NCBI GenBank assembly: GCA_024281675.1
Contig: JAMXAG010000009.1
Coordinates: 31,007 to 95,006 of the forward strand
DNA: 64,000 nucleotides
Direction of reading: 5' to 3'
Source of the DNA: Nitrosomonas sp.
Lineage (GTDB): Bacteria; Pseudomonadota; Gammaproteobacteria; Burkholderiales; Nitrosomonadaceae
This document shows positions 18,615-28,801 of the stretch, in pieces. A program made the translations under genes and the position numbers. The notes under the pieces are model-generated. The model was not told the DNA's origin. It did not search any database and was given only the letters and a program-made list of their open reading frames with translations. How positions within the stretch are numbered: position 1 is the first letter of the stretch; each line of letters begins with the position of its first letter.

Positions 18615-20483
18615 ATGTTCATCAGCAAAATAGATATTCGTACGATCATTGCTTTTATGCATGATATTGTCGCAGTTGGCTTCGCTTGGTGGCTCGCCTA
18701 TCTATTTCGTTTTAATTTTGACATCCCTTCGTCGGTTTCAGTGATACTAATCAGTACACTTCCATGGATTGTGTTAACCCAAACCAGTTTTTTTTTATGG
18801 CTTGGGTTGTATCGAGGGGTCTGGCGCTATGCGAGTTTACCTGACGTCAAACGCATCGTCATTGCGGTATTAACGGGAACGTTATGTGTCTTGGCAATGC
18901 TAGGATTCCTGGATCAACTGCAAAATATTCCTGGCTCAGTCGTTGTATTGGCTCCTCTATTACTACTACTCATCATGGGGAGTAGCCGCCTTATCTATCG
19001 TGCTTGGAAAGAACGCCGCCTCTATAGCCTGGAGAATTACGAAGCCAAATTGGTGTTAATCATAGGTGCAGGCCGAACCGGCATTAACTTGGCAAAAGAC
19101 TTAGCCAGAAGCCGGGATTGGCATGTTGTGGGCATGCTCGACGATGATTCGCGAAAATTTGGTGCGCGCCTTCAAGGTGTTCGCGTGCTTGGTAAGATTA
19201 AGGAATTACCCGAATGGGTGCAAAAACTGAATGTGGGGCATGTCATTATCGCTATACCCTCGGTGTCTCATCGCATTTATCGTCAAGCGCTGGAGATGTG
19301 TTCGGGAGCGAGGGTAAAAGTCATGACGGTACCATCGTATTCAGATTTAATTAGTGGCAAGGCTGTCGTATCGAAAATTCGCGAAATTGAATTGGATGAT
19401 TTGCTCGGCAGAGAACCGGTGGTGCTGGATAATGATGGACTACATGAGTTATTGTCAGGGCAAGTCATTTTGGTCACGGGTGCGGGGGGATCGATTGGAT
19501 CTGAATTATGTCGACAGCTAATGGTTTTTAATCCTGGCCGAATTGTATTTGTAGAGCTAAACGAATTTGCGTTGTATAACGTCCAGGAGGAATTTTCCGC
19601 GCGTTTCTCAAAAGAACAATTAGCCTTCGTCATTGGTGATATTAAGGATCAGGCACGAATGACGGAATTATTTTTACAATTCCGACCCTCGGTTGTTTTT
19701 CATGCGGCAGCCTATAAACATGTACCGTTGATGGAAGAAGGTAATGGCTGCCAAGCGCTGCTGAATAATGTTTTGGGAACCTACATCGTAGCCAAAATTG
19801 CGCAGAACTTCGGAGTAAAAAAGTTCGTTTTTGTTTCTACTGATAAGGCGGTGAATCCAGTCAGTATTATGGGAGCGAGCAAACGTCTTGCCGAAATGGT
19901 ATGTCAAGCATTGCAGCAATCGAATGATCTTAGCAAAGATATTGGGAAAACCTGTTTCGTGATGGTCCGGTTTGGCAATGTTTTAGGAAGCACCGGCAGT
20001 GTCATTCCAAAATTTCGTGAGCAAATTGCCAAGGGAGGGCCGATTACCGTGACACATCCCGATATGACGCGCTATTTCATGTCTATCCCCGAAGCGACAC
20101 AATTGGTACTGCAAGCAGGGCTCATGGGAGGAACGGAAGGCGGTGGGGAGATATTTGTTCTGGATATGGGGAATCCGGTAAAAATCGTCGATTTGGCCAA
20201 TGATCTGATTCGTCTTTCTGGATTGACGGAAGAAGATATTCATATTGAGTTTACTGGATTGCGTCCTGGTGAAAAAATTCATGAGGAACTGCTGTCGACG
20301 CATGAAAATACTTTACCTACTCCACATGAGAAATTGCGCATTGCGCAAGCCAGACAGGTTGACGAAGAATGGTTAGAAAATTTATTGGCTTGGTTGATAA
20401 GTGTAAAGGTTCTTGATGATGTTGAGGTTCAAGAGCATTTGGCGAAATGGGTACCTGAGTACACGTATCGAAAGCTTGGTTAA
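18615..20483 (+). CDS. Membrane-bound UDP-HexNAc 4,6-dehydratase (WbpM/CapD family)
   Basis: A 622-residue protein. Four N-terminal membrane segments (residues about 10-130) are followed by a CoA-binding-like Rossmann domain (LVLIIGAGRTGINLAKDLAR) and then the catalytic SDR domain (VILVTGAGGSIGSELCRQL). The catalytic region has FVSTDKAVNPVSIMGASKR: Met stands where usual SDR enzymes have Tyr, as known in the long WbpM/CapD group. It dehydrates UDP-GlcNAc to a 4-keto-6-deoxy sugar, the first step to QuiNAc/FucNAc-type sugars, at the inner face of the membrane. It is co-transcribed with the glycosyl-phosphate transferase upstream. Confidence 0.92.
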   Translation: MFISKIDIRTIIAFMHDIVAVGFAWWLAYLFRFNFDIPSSVSVILISTLPWIVLTQTSFFLWLGLYRGVWRYASLPDVKRIVIAVLTGTLCVLAMLGFLDQLQNIPGSVVVLAPLLLLLIMGSSRLIYRAWKERRLYSLENYEAKLVLIIGAGRTGINLAKDLARSRDWHVVGMLDDDSRKFGARLQGVRVLGKIKELPEWVQKLNVGHVIIAIPSVSHRIYRQALEMCSGARVKVMTVPSYSDLISGKAVVSKIREIELDDLLGREPVVLDNDGLHELLSGQVILVTGAGGSIGSELCRQLMVFNPGRIVFVELNEFALYNVQEEFSARFSKEQLAFVIGDIKDQARMTELFLQFRPSVVFHAAAYKHVPLMEEGNGCQALLNNVLGTYIVAKIAQNFGVKKFVFVSTDKAVNPVSIMGASKRLAEMVCQALQQSNDLSKDIGKTCFVMVRFGNVLGSTGSVIPKFREQIAKGGPITVTHPDMTRYFMSIPEATQLVLQAGLMGGTEGGGEIFVLDMGNPVKIVDLANDLIRLSGLTEEDIHIEFTGLRPGEKIHEELLSTHENTLPTPHEKLRIAQARQVDEEWLENLLAWLISVKVLDDVEVQEHLAKWVPEYTYRKLG

Positions 20484-20524
20484 TTTGATAACGTACAAAC
20501 TAACCAGGGTGTCGGTAGCATTTT

Positions 20525-21007
20525 TTATTCTGATTGTTTTTGTGGTTCTTGCTTGGTTCTGAAACTGTCATAAATCATCAGTGCCGTGCCGATAAAAATT
20601 GCTGAATCGGCTATATTGAAAGCTGGCCAGTGGTAAGTTCCGACATAGAAATCGAGAAAATCTATGACATGGCCTAACATAATGCGGTCGTATAGATTGC
20701 CGATGGCTCCACCCAGTATCAAGCTCAATGCCCAACAGAACAGTTTCTCGAGTTGATATTTGTTGAGTAAAAAGATAATGACGATTGCCGCAATACTTGC
20801 AATACCTGATAAAAACCAGCGTTGCCAACCCGATTGTTCACTCAAAAAACTGAATGCAGCACCTGGATTGTAAGTCAGAACTAAATTAAAAAAACTGGTT
20901 ACTGGAATTTGTTCGCCAAATTGCAACGTTGATTCGATCCAATATTTGCTCACAAGATCAAGCGCTAGCACGAAAAAAGCAATTCCTAAGCTGATGTAGA
21001 GCTTCAT
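20525..21007 (-). CDS. lspA: Lipoprotein signal peptidase II
   Basis: A 160-residue aspartyl membrane protease with four membrane helices. It removes the signal peptides of diacylated prolipoproteins. Family boxes: DLVSKYWIESTL, NLVLTYNPGAAFSFLSEQ, LILGGAIGNLYDRIMLGHVI with one catalytic Asp, and FNIADSAIFIG with the other. It is the last gene of the ribF-ileS-lspA cluster, 78 bp after ileS; the same order is widely conserved in proteobacteria. It converges on the WbpM-like gene. Confidence 0.96.
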   Translation of the reverse strand: MKLYISLGIAFFVLALDLVSKYWIESTLQFGEQIPVTSFFNLVLTYNPGAAFSFLSEQSGWQRWFLSGIASIAAIVIIFLLNKYQLEKLFCWALSLILGGAIGNLYDRIMLGHVIDFLDFYVGTYHWPAFNIADSAIFIGTALMIYDSFRTKQEPQKQSE

Positions 21008-21085
21008 GATTTAATTTTTAGTAAATAACAAAGTTAGGAAAATATCACCGAAAAATCATAGTGAATTACGTAAATGGCCTGTAAT

Positions 21086-23887
21086 TCAAGCGTAGTGACG
21101 TTTTTCACCCGGACCGTATAGGTTGGTGATGCAGCGTTCGCAAATCGTGCTGTGTTCAGGATGTTGGCCAACATCCTGGCGGTAATGCCAGCACCGCTCA
21201 CATTTCTGATCACTGCTGGCGGTCACCGTAATTCCTTCGAGCGTTTTATCATCGACATACTGTAATTTAACCTCGGATACAATTAGCACAAAGCGTAAGT
21301 CATCTTGCAAGGAATGCAAAAGTTCAAAATCTTCCTGGCAAGCATGAATTTCAATGGTAGCGGCGAGAGAAGAACCAATTTCACCTTTTGTACGGACATC
21401 TTCCAATTTCTTAAGTACCTTGGCACGTAACGTACGAATGCTTTGCCAGCGTTGTTGTAATTCACTGACGTCATATTGTTGCGGGAAAACATGCCATAAC
21501 TGAAGCAGTACACTGCCTTCCGTGTCGCCTGTAAGGTGTTCCCAGGTTTCTTCAGCGGTAAAACTCAAAATCGGAGCAAATAACCTAACTAAGCTATGTG
21601 CAATATGATACAGCGCAGTTTGTGCGGAGCGGCGTGGCAAGCCATGGGTTGCTGATGTGTATAAACGGTCTTTAAGTATATCCAAATAGAATCCACCCAA
21701 ATCTTCCGAACAAAAGTTGTGGAGTTGGTGTACTGCTTGATGAAACTCATAATGCTGATAGCTTTGTGTTAGATTTTCTTGTAAAGCCACGGTTAATGCC
21801 AGCATATAGCGATCGATTTCAAGGCAATCATCGGTTGGAATTGAATCTTTTTCAGGATTAAAATCGGTGAGATTGGCCAATAAGAAGCGTAGCGTATTGC
21901 GAATACGTCGATAGCTTTCTACCACTCGCTTGAGAATTTCTTCGGAGATGGAAAGTTCACCGGAATAATCCGTTGATGCCACCCACAAACGCAAAATATC
22001 CGCGCCTGAGGTATCCATGACTTTCTGCGGTGCAATGACATTGCCTTTGGATTTGCTCATTTTATGGCCCAAACCATCGACGACAAATCCGTGCGTTAAC
22101 AAAGCGTCGTAGGGCGCACGACCATTCATCGCGCAACTGCTCAATAAAGAGGATTGAAACCAACCACGGTGTTGGTCGGAGCCTTCGAGGTATAAATCAG
22201 CCGGAAATTGTAGTTGCGAGTTGGTAGCGATGACAGTCGCGTGGGTGGTACCAGAATCGAACCAGACATCCAGTGTATCGGTCAGTTTTCTATAGTGATC
22301 GGCATCACTACCAAGCAATTCGGATGGATTTAACGCAAACCATGCTTCAATACCGTGCTGTTCAACTTTTTGCGCAATTTGCTCCAGCAATTCCAGAGAA
22401 CGAGGGTGCATTGCATGGGTGTCTTTATGCACGAAGAAAGTCATCGGTACGCCCCAATTGCGTTGACGGGAAACGCACCAATCCGGGCGGTTTTTGATCA
22501 TTGCTTCCAGGCGTGCGCGCCCCCATGTGGGATAGAAAGCCGTTTGGTTTACAGCTTGAATCGCCAATGTACGTAAATTCTGATCATTTTGGTGACCATG
22601 TTGATTCATACCGATAAACCATTGCGGGGTGGCGCGAAAAATGATCGGCGTTTTGTGTCGCCAGCAATGCGGGTAACTGTGCTCAATTTTCTTCAAACAA
22701 AACAAGTTTCCGTTGGTTTTCAATGTATCAATCACAACATCATTGGCTTTCCAAACGAATAATCCACCGACCAATGGCCAGGAATCGATGAATTTGCCAT
22801 TGCCATCGACTGGGCTATCACTCGGTAGGCCATAGTTTTGACCAACAAAATAATCATCGAGACCATGTGCCGGAGCAGTATGCACGAGACCCGTGCCGGC
22901 CTCTAACGTAACATGCTTGCCGCAAATGATTGGTACCGTTCGCGATTCAAAAGGATGATGGAGGACAAGGTGTTCTAATTGCTGCCCTTTGCATGTGGCT
23001 AATGTTTCACCGCTTAATTCGTAGCGTTGCAAGCAGGCTTGTTTGAGTTTATCGGCGACGATCAGAAAACCGAGGGGCGTTTGTATCAATGCATACTCAA
23101 GATCAGGATGAACGCTGACGGCCTGATTGGCGGGAAGTGTCCATGGAGTAGTCGTCCAGATAATGACGTAGATTGATGTTTCTGCGGCAACCGAAACACC
23201 AAAAGCATCATTGAACAAGTTCAGGTTGGTATCTGCATTGGATAGCTGAACAGCAAATCCAACATCAATTGCAGGTGATGCCTTGTCCTCATATTCAACT
23301 TCTGCTTCAGCGAGGGCTGAGCCGCAATCGATGCACCAGTTGACAGGTTTCTGACCCTGGTAGAGATAACCATTTTGATAAATTTGTCCCAGGCTACGGA
23401 TAATGTCCGCTTCGGTTTTAAAATTCATGGTTAAGTAAGGATTGTCCCAATCGCCTAATACGCCAAGGCGGATGAAGTCAGCTTTTTGGCGTTCGATTTG
23501 TTCTTTAGCGAAAGCTCGGCATAGCTGGCGAACTTTATCAGCTGGCAAATGTTTGCCATGTTTTTTTTCGATCTGGTGCTCGATCGGTAACCCGTGGCAA
23601 TCCCATCCGGGAACATATGGTGCATCAAATCCCGCTAAGGTTTTACTTTTTATGATAATGTCTTTGAGTATTTTATTGACGGCATGTCCGATATGAATAT
23701 CGCCATTGGCATAAGGCGGACCATCGTGTAAAACGAACTTGGGGCGGCCTTGGCTCGCTGTGCGAATTTTTTGGTAAAGGTTCTTTTTCTGCCATGCACG
23801 TAACATTTCCGGCTCACGGTTTGCGAGATTGGCACGCATTGGAAAAGGGGTATCCAATAAATTGAGAGTTTGCTTATAATCAGTCAT
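21086..23887 (-). CDS. ileS: Isoleucyl-tRNA synthetase
   Basis: A 933-residue class I aminoacyl-tRNA synthetase. HIGH-type motif [12 protein letters not shown] near residue 60, [12 protein letters not shown] near residue 610, a CP1 editing domain between them ([18 protein letters not shown]), an anticodon-binding alpha-helical domain, and a C-terminal zinc site [12 protein letters not shown]...ICERC. This is the eubacterial mupirocin-sensitive type by architecture. It lies 21 bp downstream of ribF and 78 bp upstream of lspA. Confidence 0.98.
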   Translation of the reverse strand: MTDYKQTLNLLDTPFPMRANLANREPEMLRAWQKKNLYQKIRTASQGRPKFVLHDGPPYANGDIHIGHAVNKILKDIIIKSKTLAGFDAPYVPGWDCHGLPIEHQIEKKHGKHLPADKVRQLCRAFAKEQIERQKADFIRLGVLGDWDNPYLTMNFKTEADIIRSLGQIYQNGYLYQGQKPVNWCIDCGSALAEAEVEYEDKASPAIDVGFAVQLSNADTNLNLFNDAFGVSVAAETSIYVIIWTTTPWTLPANQAVSVHPDLEYALIQTPLGFLIVADKLKQACLQRYELSGETLATCKGQQLEHLVLHHPFESRTVPIICGKHVTLEAGTGLVHTAPAHGLDDYFVGQNYGLPSDSPVDGNGKFIDSWPLVGGLFVWKANDVVIDTLKTNGNLFCLKKIEHSYPHCWRHKTPIIFRATPQWFIGMNQHGHQNDQNLRTLAIQAVNQTAFYPTWGRARLEAMIKNRPDWCVSRQRNWGVPMTFFVHKDTHAMHPRSLELLEQIAQKVEQHGIEAWFALNPSELLGSDADHYRKLTDTLDVWFDSGTTHATVIATNSQLQFPADLYLEGSDQHRGWFQSSLLSSCAMNGRAPYDALLTHGFVVDGLGHKMSKSKGNVIAPQKVMDTSGADILRLWVASTDYSGELSISEEILKRVVESYRRIRNTLRFLLANLTDFNPEKDSIPTDDCLEIDRYMLALTVALQENLTQSYQHYEFHQAVHQLHNFCSEDLGGFYLDILKDRLYTSATHGLPRRSAQTALYHIAHSLVRLFAPILSFTAEETWEHLTGDTEGSVLLQLWHVFPQQYDVSELQQRWQSIRTLRAKVLKKLEDVRTKGEIGSSLAATIEIHACQEDFELLHSLQDDLRFVLIVSEVKLQYVDDKTLEGITVTASSDQKCERCWHYRQDVGQHPEHSTICERCITNLYGPGEKRHYA

Positions 23888-23908
23888 GAAAGATCAACAT
23901 TCGATAAT

Positions 23909-24883
23909 TTAAGAAGCATTGCACAACCTGCTGGCATCGATCGGTTGTGTGAGGAAGAATTTCTTGGCTTGATCGACATCTAGTTTGATTTTTTCGGTAA
24001 GCGTTGCAAGATCAGAGAATTTTTCCTCGTCGCGTAGTTTATACAAAAAATCGACTTGTAACTGTTTTCCATAAATATTTTGCTTAAAATCGAATAAGTG
24101 AACTTCCAGTAACAATTGACCATTTTCATACACTGTGGGCCGCACGCCTAAACTGGCAACGGCTGGCAAGACGGTCGTTGGTGAGGTATCAACAGCGCCA
24201 TGTACTGCCACGGCAAAGATGCCAGTTAACTTTGGCCGATGACGATGAATTGCGATATTTGCGGTAGGAAATCCAATTTCTCGTCCTAATTGCTCGCCCT
24301 TGATGACGCGACCAGTTAGGCTATAAGGTCTGCCGAGATATCTCTGGGCTGTTGTAAGATCGCTATCAGCGAGCGCTTGACGAATCGAAGTACTAGAAAC
24401 ACGTTTGCCGCCTATCAGTATGCTTGGCATCGCTTCAACTTCGAAACCATGCTGTATAGAGTGTGCTTGTAGCATTGAGAAATCACCTTTGCGCCCAGCC
24501 CCAAAACGGAAATCATCCCCTACTAATAACCACTTAACGGCCAATTGTTGGGCTAAAATTTGACTGATAAATTGTTCTGCGGTGATTTTGGCAAAGCTTT
24601 TTGTGAAACGATATGTATGTGTGTAGTCCACGCCCAATTGATTCAGCATGAGTAATTTTTCACGCAAATAGGTCAAACGTACGGGCGCATGATCTGGGGT
24701 AAAAAATTCCCTTGGATGAGGCTCAAAAGTCATGACGCAAGCAGGAATATCCAAATTTTTAGCAACTTGCTTTAACCGACGTAAGATAGCCTGATGACCC
24801 AAATGGACACCATCAAAATTACCGATAGTCAATGCAATCGGTGTGCTACAGCGCGCGAACGACCTTCGCCAAGTATGGTACAT
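23909..24883 (-). CDS. ribF: Bifunctional riboflavin kinase/FAD synthetase
   Basis: A 324-residue enzyme that makes FMN from riboflavin and then FAD. The N-terminal FAD synthetase domain has TIGNFDGVHLGHQAILRRL (HxGH-type nucleotide binding), TFEPHPREFF and LLVGDDFRFGAGRKGDF, ending with RVSSTSIRQALA. The C-terminal flavokinase domain has GREIGFPTANIAI and LTGIFAVAV, VASLGVRPTV, and EVHLFDFKQNIYG. It is the first gene of the ribF-ileS-lspA cluster. Confidence 0.96.
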   Translation of the reverse strand: MYHTWRRSFARCSTPIALTIGNFDGVHLGHQAILRRLKQVAKNLDIPACVMTFEPHPREFFTPDHAPVRLTYLREKLLMLNQLGVDYTHTYRFTKSFAKITAEQFISQILAQQLAVKWLLVGDDFRFGAGRKGDFSMLQAHSIQHGFEVEAMPSILIGGKRVSSTSIRQALADSDLTTAQRYLGRPYSLTGRVIKGEQLGREIGFPTANIAIHRHRPKLTGIFAVAVHGAVDTSPTTVLPAVASLGVRPTVYENGQLLLEVHLFDFKQNIYGKQLQVDFLYKLRDEEKFSDLATLTEKIKLDVDQAKKFFLTQPIDASRLCNAS

Positions 24884-25196
24884 AATCAGGGATTGATAAA
24901 AAACAAATGGCCAGCAAATTAAAAAGATGTTGATTTTAGCTTGCGCTCAGCCATATGGTCTAGAATCTCTTAGCAAGACTGTATAATTTTTTAGCCATTG
25001 TTGCGTTTTATTGAAAATATTTTGAAGTATGCTATCCGTGAATGAGAATTTTCTTATAGAGACAAACATTATTATTTCTTACAGAAGATATGGATTCGGA
25101 TTGAATCATAAGATCTATACGCAACAAAAATTATTGAAGAATCAGATAACAATTTATTTTGTTTTACTATAATCACATTTTGATATTACACAATCT
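24884..25196. other. Divergent intergenic region between ribF and the metallopeptidase
   Basis: About 310 bp, very AT-rich, with no open frame of note. It should hold both promoters; a TATAAT stands at 24982-24987 on the plus strand but has no convincing -35 partner. Confidence 0.4.
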
Positions 25197-26729
25197 ATGC
25201 CAACTCCTTTGACTTCAAGTGCTGTGACCTCGGTGAATTTCGTCAATGTCAATACGATTGATTCATTACTAACGGGTAAGCGCTGGGTTAATCCATTAAT
25301 TTCATATAGTTTTCCGAATCGTGAAAGTTGGTGGTCGACTGATGAGAGCTTAGGTTATGGCGCACAATTGGGTATTGGCGAACCGTGGCAAATTGAAACG
25401 GATTGGCTGACTAGTAACGATCAAGTTAATTTTGAACGTGCATTACAACAATGGGCCAATGTCGCCAATGTCGCGTTTACCAAAATAATTGAGACCGCAA
25501 ATGAAGTTGGTGATATTCGCGTTGCTTACACCAAAGACTCAGATGAATTGACTTTGGCTTGGTCTTATTTGCCGGGCAGTAGTGTCCGATCCGGAGATAT
25601 TTGGGTGAATACTTTAGGATTATTGAATGCCCAAGATTGGAACCCTGGCACGATTTCTTTTGAAACGATATTGCATGAAATTGGCCACACACTGGGCCTT
25701 AAACATCCTTTTTATAATTCGGATAAACCCGATACTGCAACATTGCCAACATCGCTTGATAGCATCATCAACACATTGATGAGCTATACCTACAAAGACC
25801 TAGAAGGAGTGGAAGGCAATGAATTCTCGTTCCATCCGACCACGCCGATGGTGTTAGACATCGCTGCAATTCAATATATTTATGGCGCTAATACCAGTTT
25901 TCATAGTGGTAACGACACGTATCGCTATAGCGATACCGGTACATACCATGAAGCACTCTGGGATGCGGGTGGCATCGATGCCATTTTATATTCCGGGGCG
26001 GCACCTACTTTCGTCAATCTTAATCCTATACATGGCTCTTTTATCGGTCAACCTGTGTTCGTGCAATCCAATGGTGTGAATGTAGGAAAACCTGTTCCAA
26101 ATATGTGGATTGCGAAGGGAACAATAATAGAAAATGCTATTACCGGTACGGGTAATGACATATTGATCGGAAATGGAATCGCTAATTTATTGGACGGTAA
26201 CTTGGGGATTGATACCGTTTTAATATCTGCCAATCTAGCGCAGTATGCTGTCAATAAAGTTGCCAATCAAAGTTATGATGTTACCGAAAATAGCAATACG
26301 AGCAATCAAGATCAACTCAACAGTATCGAGCGTCTGGTGTTTAATGACGCTAAGCTAGCACTAGATTTGGATGGCCATGCTGGCAGGGTAGCCAAATTGT
26401 TAGGTGCGGTATTCGGTGCTTCATTTGTTTCAAATCAAGAATATGTCGGTATCGGGTTGATTGAAGCTGATCGGCTTGAATATCAGCAGCTTGCTGATTA
26501 TGCGCTCAGTGCGAGGGGTTTTACGAATCATGAAAAATTAGTTACCGTATTGTGGGCGAACTTATTCGGAAATGTGCCTTCTGAAATAGAAAAATCACCT
26601 TACATCAAAATGCTCGATAATGACGAAATATCAACGGGTAGCTTGACAATCATAGCAGCGGAAAGCACCGTAAATTTGCAAAATATCAATTTGATTGGAT
26701 TGACTGAGAGTGGCATCGCATACATTTGA
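25197..26729 (+). CDS. Secreted M10-family zinc metallopeptidase with RTX-like motif and DUF4214-like tail
   Basis: A 510-residue protein. Residues about 30-230 form a serralysin-type metzincin domain: the zinc motif ILHEIGHTLGLKHPF near residue 161 and the Met-turn NTLMSYTYK. Serralysin-like sequence IAAIQYIYGAN follows. A single Gly/Asp-rich unit (GTGNDILIGNGIANLLDGN) resembles a Ca-binding RTX repeat. The C-terminal 130 residues (GRVAKLLGAVFGASFVSNQE, VLWANLFGNVPS) resemble DUF4214 regions attached to type I-exported proteins. There is no N-terminal signal peptide, which fits C-terminal type I secretion, but no ABC/MFP/TolC genes lie nearby. No clear ribosome site precedes the ATG; a start further inside is possible. 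Confidence 0.82.
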   Translation: MPTPLTSSAVTSVNFVNVNTIDSLLTGKRWVNPLISYSFPNRESWWSTDESLGYGAQLGIGEPWQIETDWLTSNDQVNFERALQQWANVANVAFTKIIETANEVGDIRVAYTKDSDELTLAWSYLPGSSVRSGDIWVNTLGLLNAQDWNPGTISFETILHEIGHTLGLKHPFYNSDKPDTATLPTSLDSIINTLMSYTYKDLEGVEGNEFSFHPTTPMVLDIAAIQYIYGANTSFHSGNDTYRYSDTGTYHEALWDAGGIDAILYSGAAPTFVNLNPIHGSFIGQPVFVQSNGVNVGKPVPNMWIAKGTIIENAITGTGNDILIGNGIANLLDGNLGIDTVLISANLAQYAVNKVANQSYDVTENSNTSNQDQLNSIERLVFNDAKLALDLDGHAGRVAKLLGAVFGASFVSNQEYVGIGLIEADRLEYQQLADYALSARGFTNHEKLVTVLWANLFGNVPSEIEKSPYIKMLDNDEISTGSLTIIAAESTVNLQNINLIGLTESGIAYI

Positions 26730-26883
26730 GATATGGTAAAAACAACCTCTGCTAACTGAAATATTTTATCCTAAATTTTTTCTTAGTGTTCATAAGCGGT
26801 TTCTTGGGTTAAATTACCTTCCGGCAGCCGAAGGCTTAGATTTTAAGATAGTATCCAAATGTCACGCTACATTGTGATATGAG

Positions 26884-27500
26884 CTAGGGTACTAAAAAGT
26901 AACACACTGTATTAATCACAAAGATTCCAATAAAGTTGAGCACTAGCCCTTCACGCGCCATATACGCAATGGGAATCTTGCCTGTGCCAAAAACGATCGC
27001 ATTGGGTGGCGTGGCAACCGGTAGCATAAATGCGCAGCTGGCACTCATTGCGGCAGGGCAGAGGGGTACCATCAATAGGGCAGGATCAAGTCTCGCAGCC
27101 AATGCTACAACCGTAGGCAATCCTCAGTAACAATGGTAATGCAATTTTTTTGTCCTGGTTTTGATCGATCACTGCTAACCCCAATGGTAGCATCATCAAT
27201 GCCGTTGCCGTATTGGAAATCCACATACTCAACGTGGCACACGCACAGATAAACCCGAATACGATACGCTGGCTGGTATCACCCCCGATCAAATTTACTA
27301 ACGGAAGCGACGGAGTTTTCATCGTTGTTGTACAAAATCGAAGATTTTCGCGATGTGCGTTTAAAATAAAGTCGGGAGTATGATTGCCAGGATTAGAGTT
27401 ATCGTGATTTGAATAAAAAACCAATTATGTTTAGGCTGATGGCGTCATAGCGATGGTGCGTTGAGATTCTGGAAGGCTTTAACCAAGCTTCTCCGGCCGG
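26884..27500 (-). pseudogene. Decayed SLC13/DASS sodium:dicarboxylate or sulfate symporter
   Basis: Minus-strand fragments in different frames line up in order with a DASS transporter: KHNWFFIQITITLILAIILP (N-terminal piece), then LSMWISNTATALMMLPLGLA (the SNT-type substrate/Na motif), then [20 protein letters not shown] (the second conserved motif) and a final membrane segment. At least one in-frame TGA, a frame change near 27360 and another near 27100 break it. About half of a usual 450-500 aa transporter is left. It lies beside a tRNA cluster. Confidence 0.85.
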
Positions 27501-27708
27501 AAACTAATCAGCAGCGCTGTGATGGGTACATAAGATTGCCAAAAGCCATGCAATTCAAGATTAAAGAAGTGCATGCATAAATCTGACAACTAGAAACTCG
27601 AGGGGGGAAGCTCGGGTATCAAATTTGTTAACGCTATTAATAGTAGTTTTTTGTAAAAGACGAAGAAATTGACGTTTATGGCCCAAGAAGGTATAGTGAC
27701 GGCTTTCT

Positions 27709-27785
27709 CGGGGTGTAGCGTAGTCTGGTAGCGCGCCTGGTTTGGGACCAGGATGTCGGGAGTTCGAATCTCTCCACCCCGACCA
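27709..27785 (+). tRNA. tRNA-Pro (TGG)
   Basis: Acceptor stem CGGGGTG pairs with CACCCCG, then discriminator A and encoded CCA. The anticodon stem CCTGG/CCAGG encloses loop TTTGGGA, giving anticodon TGG. The T arm contains GTTCGAATC. 77 nt. First of three tRNAs. Confidence 0.97.
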
Positions 27786-27823
27786 GTTTTTCAAAGCCTT
27801 AGTATTTAGGAAAGCTCGACTTA

Positions 27824-27900
27824 GTGCCCGTAGCTCAACCGGATAGAGCACCAGCCTTCTAAGCTGGGGGTTACAGGTTCGATTCCTGTCGGGCACGCCA
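27824..27900 (+). tRNA. tRNA-Arg (TCT)
   Basis: Acceptor stem GTGCCCG pairs with CGGGCAC, then G and CCA. The anticodon stem CCAGC/GCTGG encloses CTTCTAA, giving anticodon TCT (AGA codons). The T arm has GTTCGATTC. 77 nt, 38 bp after tRNA-Pro. Confidence 0.97.
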
Positions 27901-27963
27901 TAAAGGCAATATCGTAAATTAATTATTCATTTGCCAATACAGGCGATTTTTTCGTTTCTTATG

Positions 27964-28039
27964 GTGGCTGTAGCTCAGTTGGTAGAGTCCCGGATTGTGA
28001 TTCCGGTTGTCGTGGGTTCGAGTCCCATCAGCCACCCCA
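27964..28039 (+). tRNA. tRNA-His (GTG)
   Basis: Acceptor stem GTGGCTG pairs with CAGCCAC, then C and CCA; a G at 27963 could serve as the extra -1 base known for tRNA-His. The anticodon stem CCGGA/TCCGG encloses TTGTGAT, giving anticodon GTG. 76 nt, third of the cluster. Confidence 0.97.
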
Positions 28040-28371
28040 CATTGTAGAAACTAGGATCCATAAAGAAGCCCTTTATCTTTATAGAAGGGAGCAAAGTGTT
28101 ACTCATTTGTATCTCGAACCTCTTATTCAATTTCCGTATAATTTATAGTTATATGACGAAGTATAAAAATCTTTGTTTGTAAGATAAAATAGCCAGTTAA
28201 ATTTATTCTCAAGAAAGTTTGCCATACGTTAAACGTTGTTGTCGAATTGTTAACGCTATTTTAATTAAATGTCTATGAATTGAACAATAATAACTTGTTA
28301 TATAATAATAATTATTTTGTTACTATTAAATTCTTTTTTAACATTGAATCAAAATTAGGAGCCTAAAAATT
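28040..28371. other. AT-rich leader region of dksA
   Basis: About 330 bp of non-coding DNA between the tRNA cluster and dksA. AT content rises strongly towards the gene. I see a plausible sigma-70 promoter (listed separately) and no other feature. Confidence 0.5.
28280..28306 (+). promoter_or_regulatory. Candidate sigma-70 promoter of dksA
   Basis: TTGAAC (28280-28285) and TATAAT (28301-28306) are 15 bases apart, a little short of the usual 17. The downstream region to the dksA start is 65 bp, very AT-rich. Confidence 0.35.
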
Positions 28372-28797
28372 ATGTCGCAAGAGTTGCAAATAAAGCATAT
28401 AACTTCCTATGAACCAGAAGTGGGTGAAGAGTACATGAGCGCTCGGCAGTTGATGTATTTTCGCAAAATGCTGGGAGATATGAAGACTGAGCTCAGTAAT
28501 GATATTGATCGCGCTGTGCATACGATGCAAGATGACGCAACTGTATTTGCCGATCCCAATGATCGGGCTAGTCAAGAATCGGATATGACACTTGAATTAC
28601 GCAGTCGCGATCGAGAAAGAAAACTTATTAAAAAGATCGACGAAATTATTGGTAAGATAGAATCAGGCGATTATGGCTATTGTGAAAGTTGTGGAATCGA
28701 AATTGGTCTTAGGAGGCTTGAGGCGAGGCCGACTGCCACCTTATGCATTGACTGTAAAACACTCGATGAAATAAGAGAAAGGCAGATCGCAAAATAA
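28372..28797 (+). CDS. dksA: RNA polymerase-binding transcription factor DksA
   Basis: A 141-residue protein. A long coiled coil carries DDATVFADPNDRASQESDM, with the Asp pair of the tip that enters the polymerase secondary channel. A C4-type zinc finger follows (CESCGIEIGLRRLEARPTAT, then LCIDCK). DksA with ppGpp reduces rRNA and activates amino-acid promoters. Ribosome site AGGAG precedes the ATG. The IS element begins 4 bp after the stop codon, so any terminator has been pushed away or replaced. Confidence 0.96.
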   Translation: MSQELQIKHITSYEPEVGEEYMSARQLMYFRKMLGDMKTELSNDIDRAVHTMQDDATVFADPNDRASQESDMTLELRSRDRERKLIKKIDEIIGKIESGDYGYCESCGIEIGLRRLEARPTATLCIDCKTLDEIRERQIAK

Positions 28798-28801
28798 TTA
28801 A

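Noticed and set aside
27561-27896. A 111-aa minus-strand open frame
   Set aside because: It runs through tRNA-Pro and tRNA-Arg on the other strand and is a shadow of these genes.
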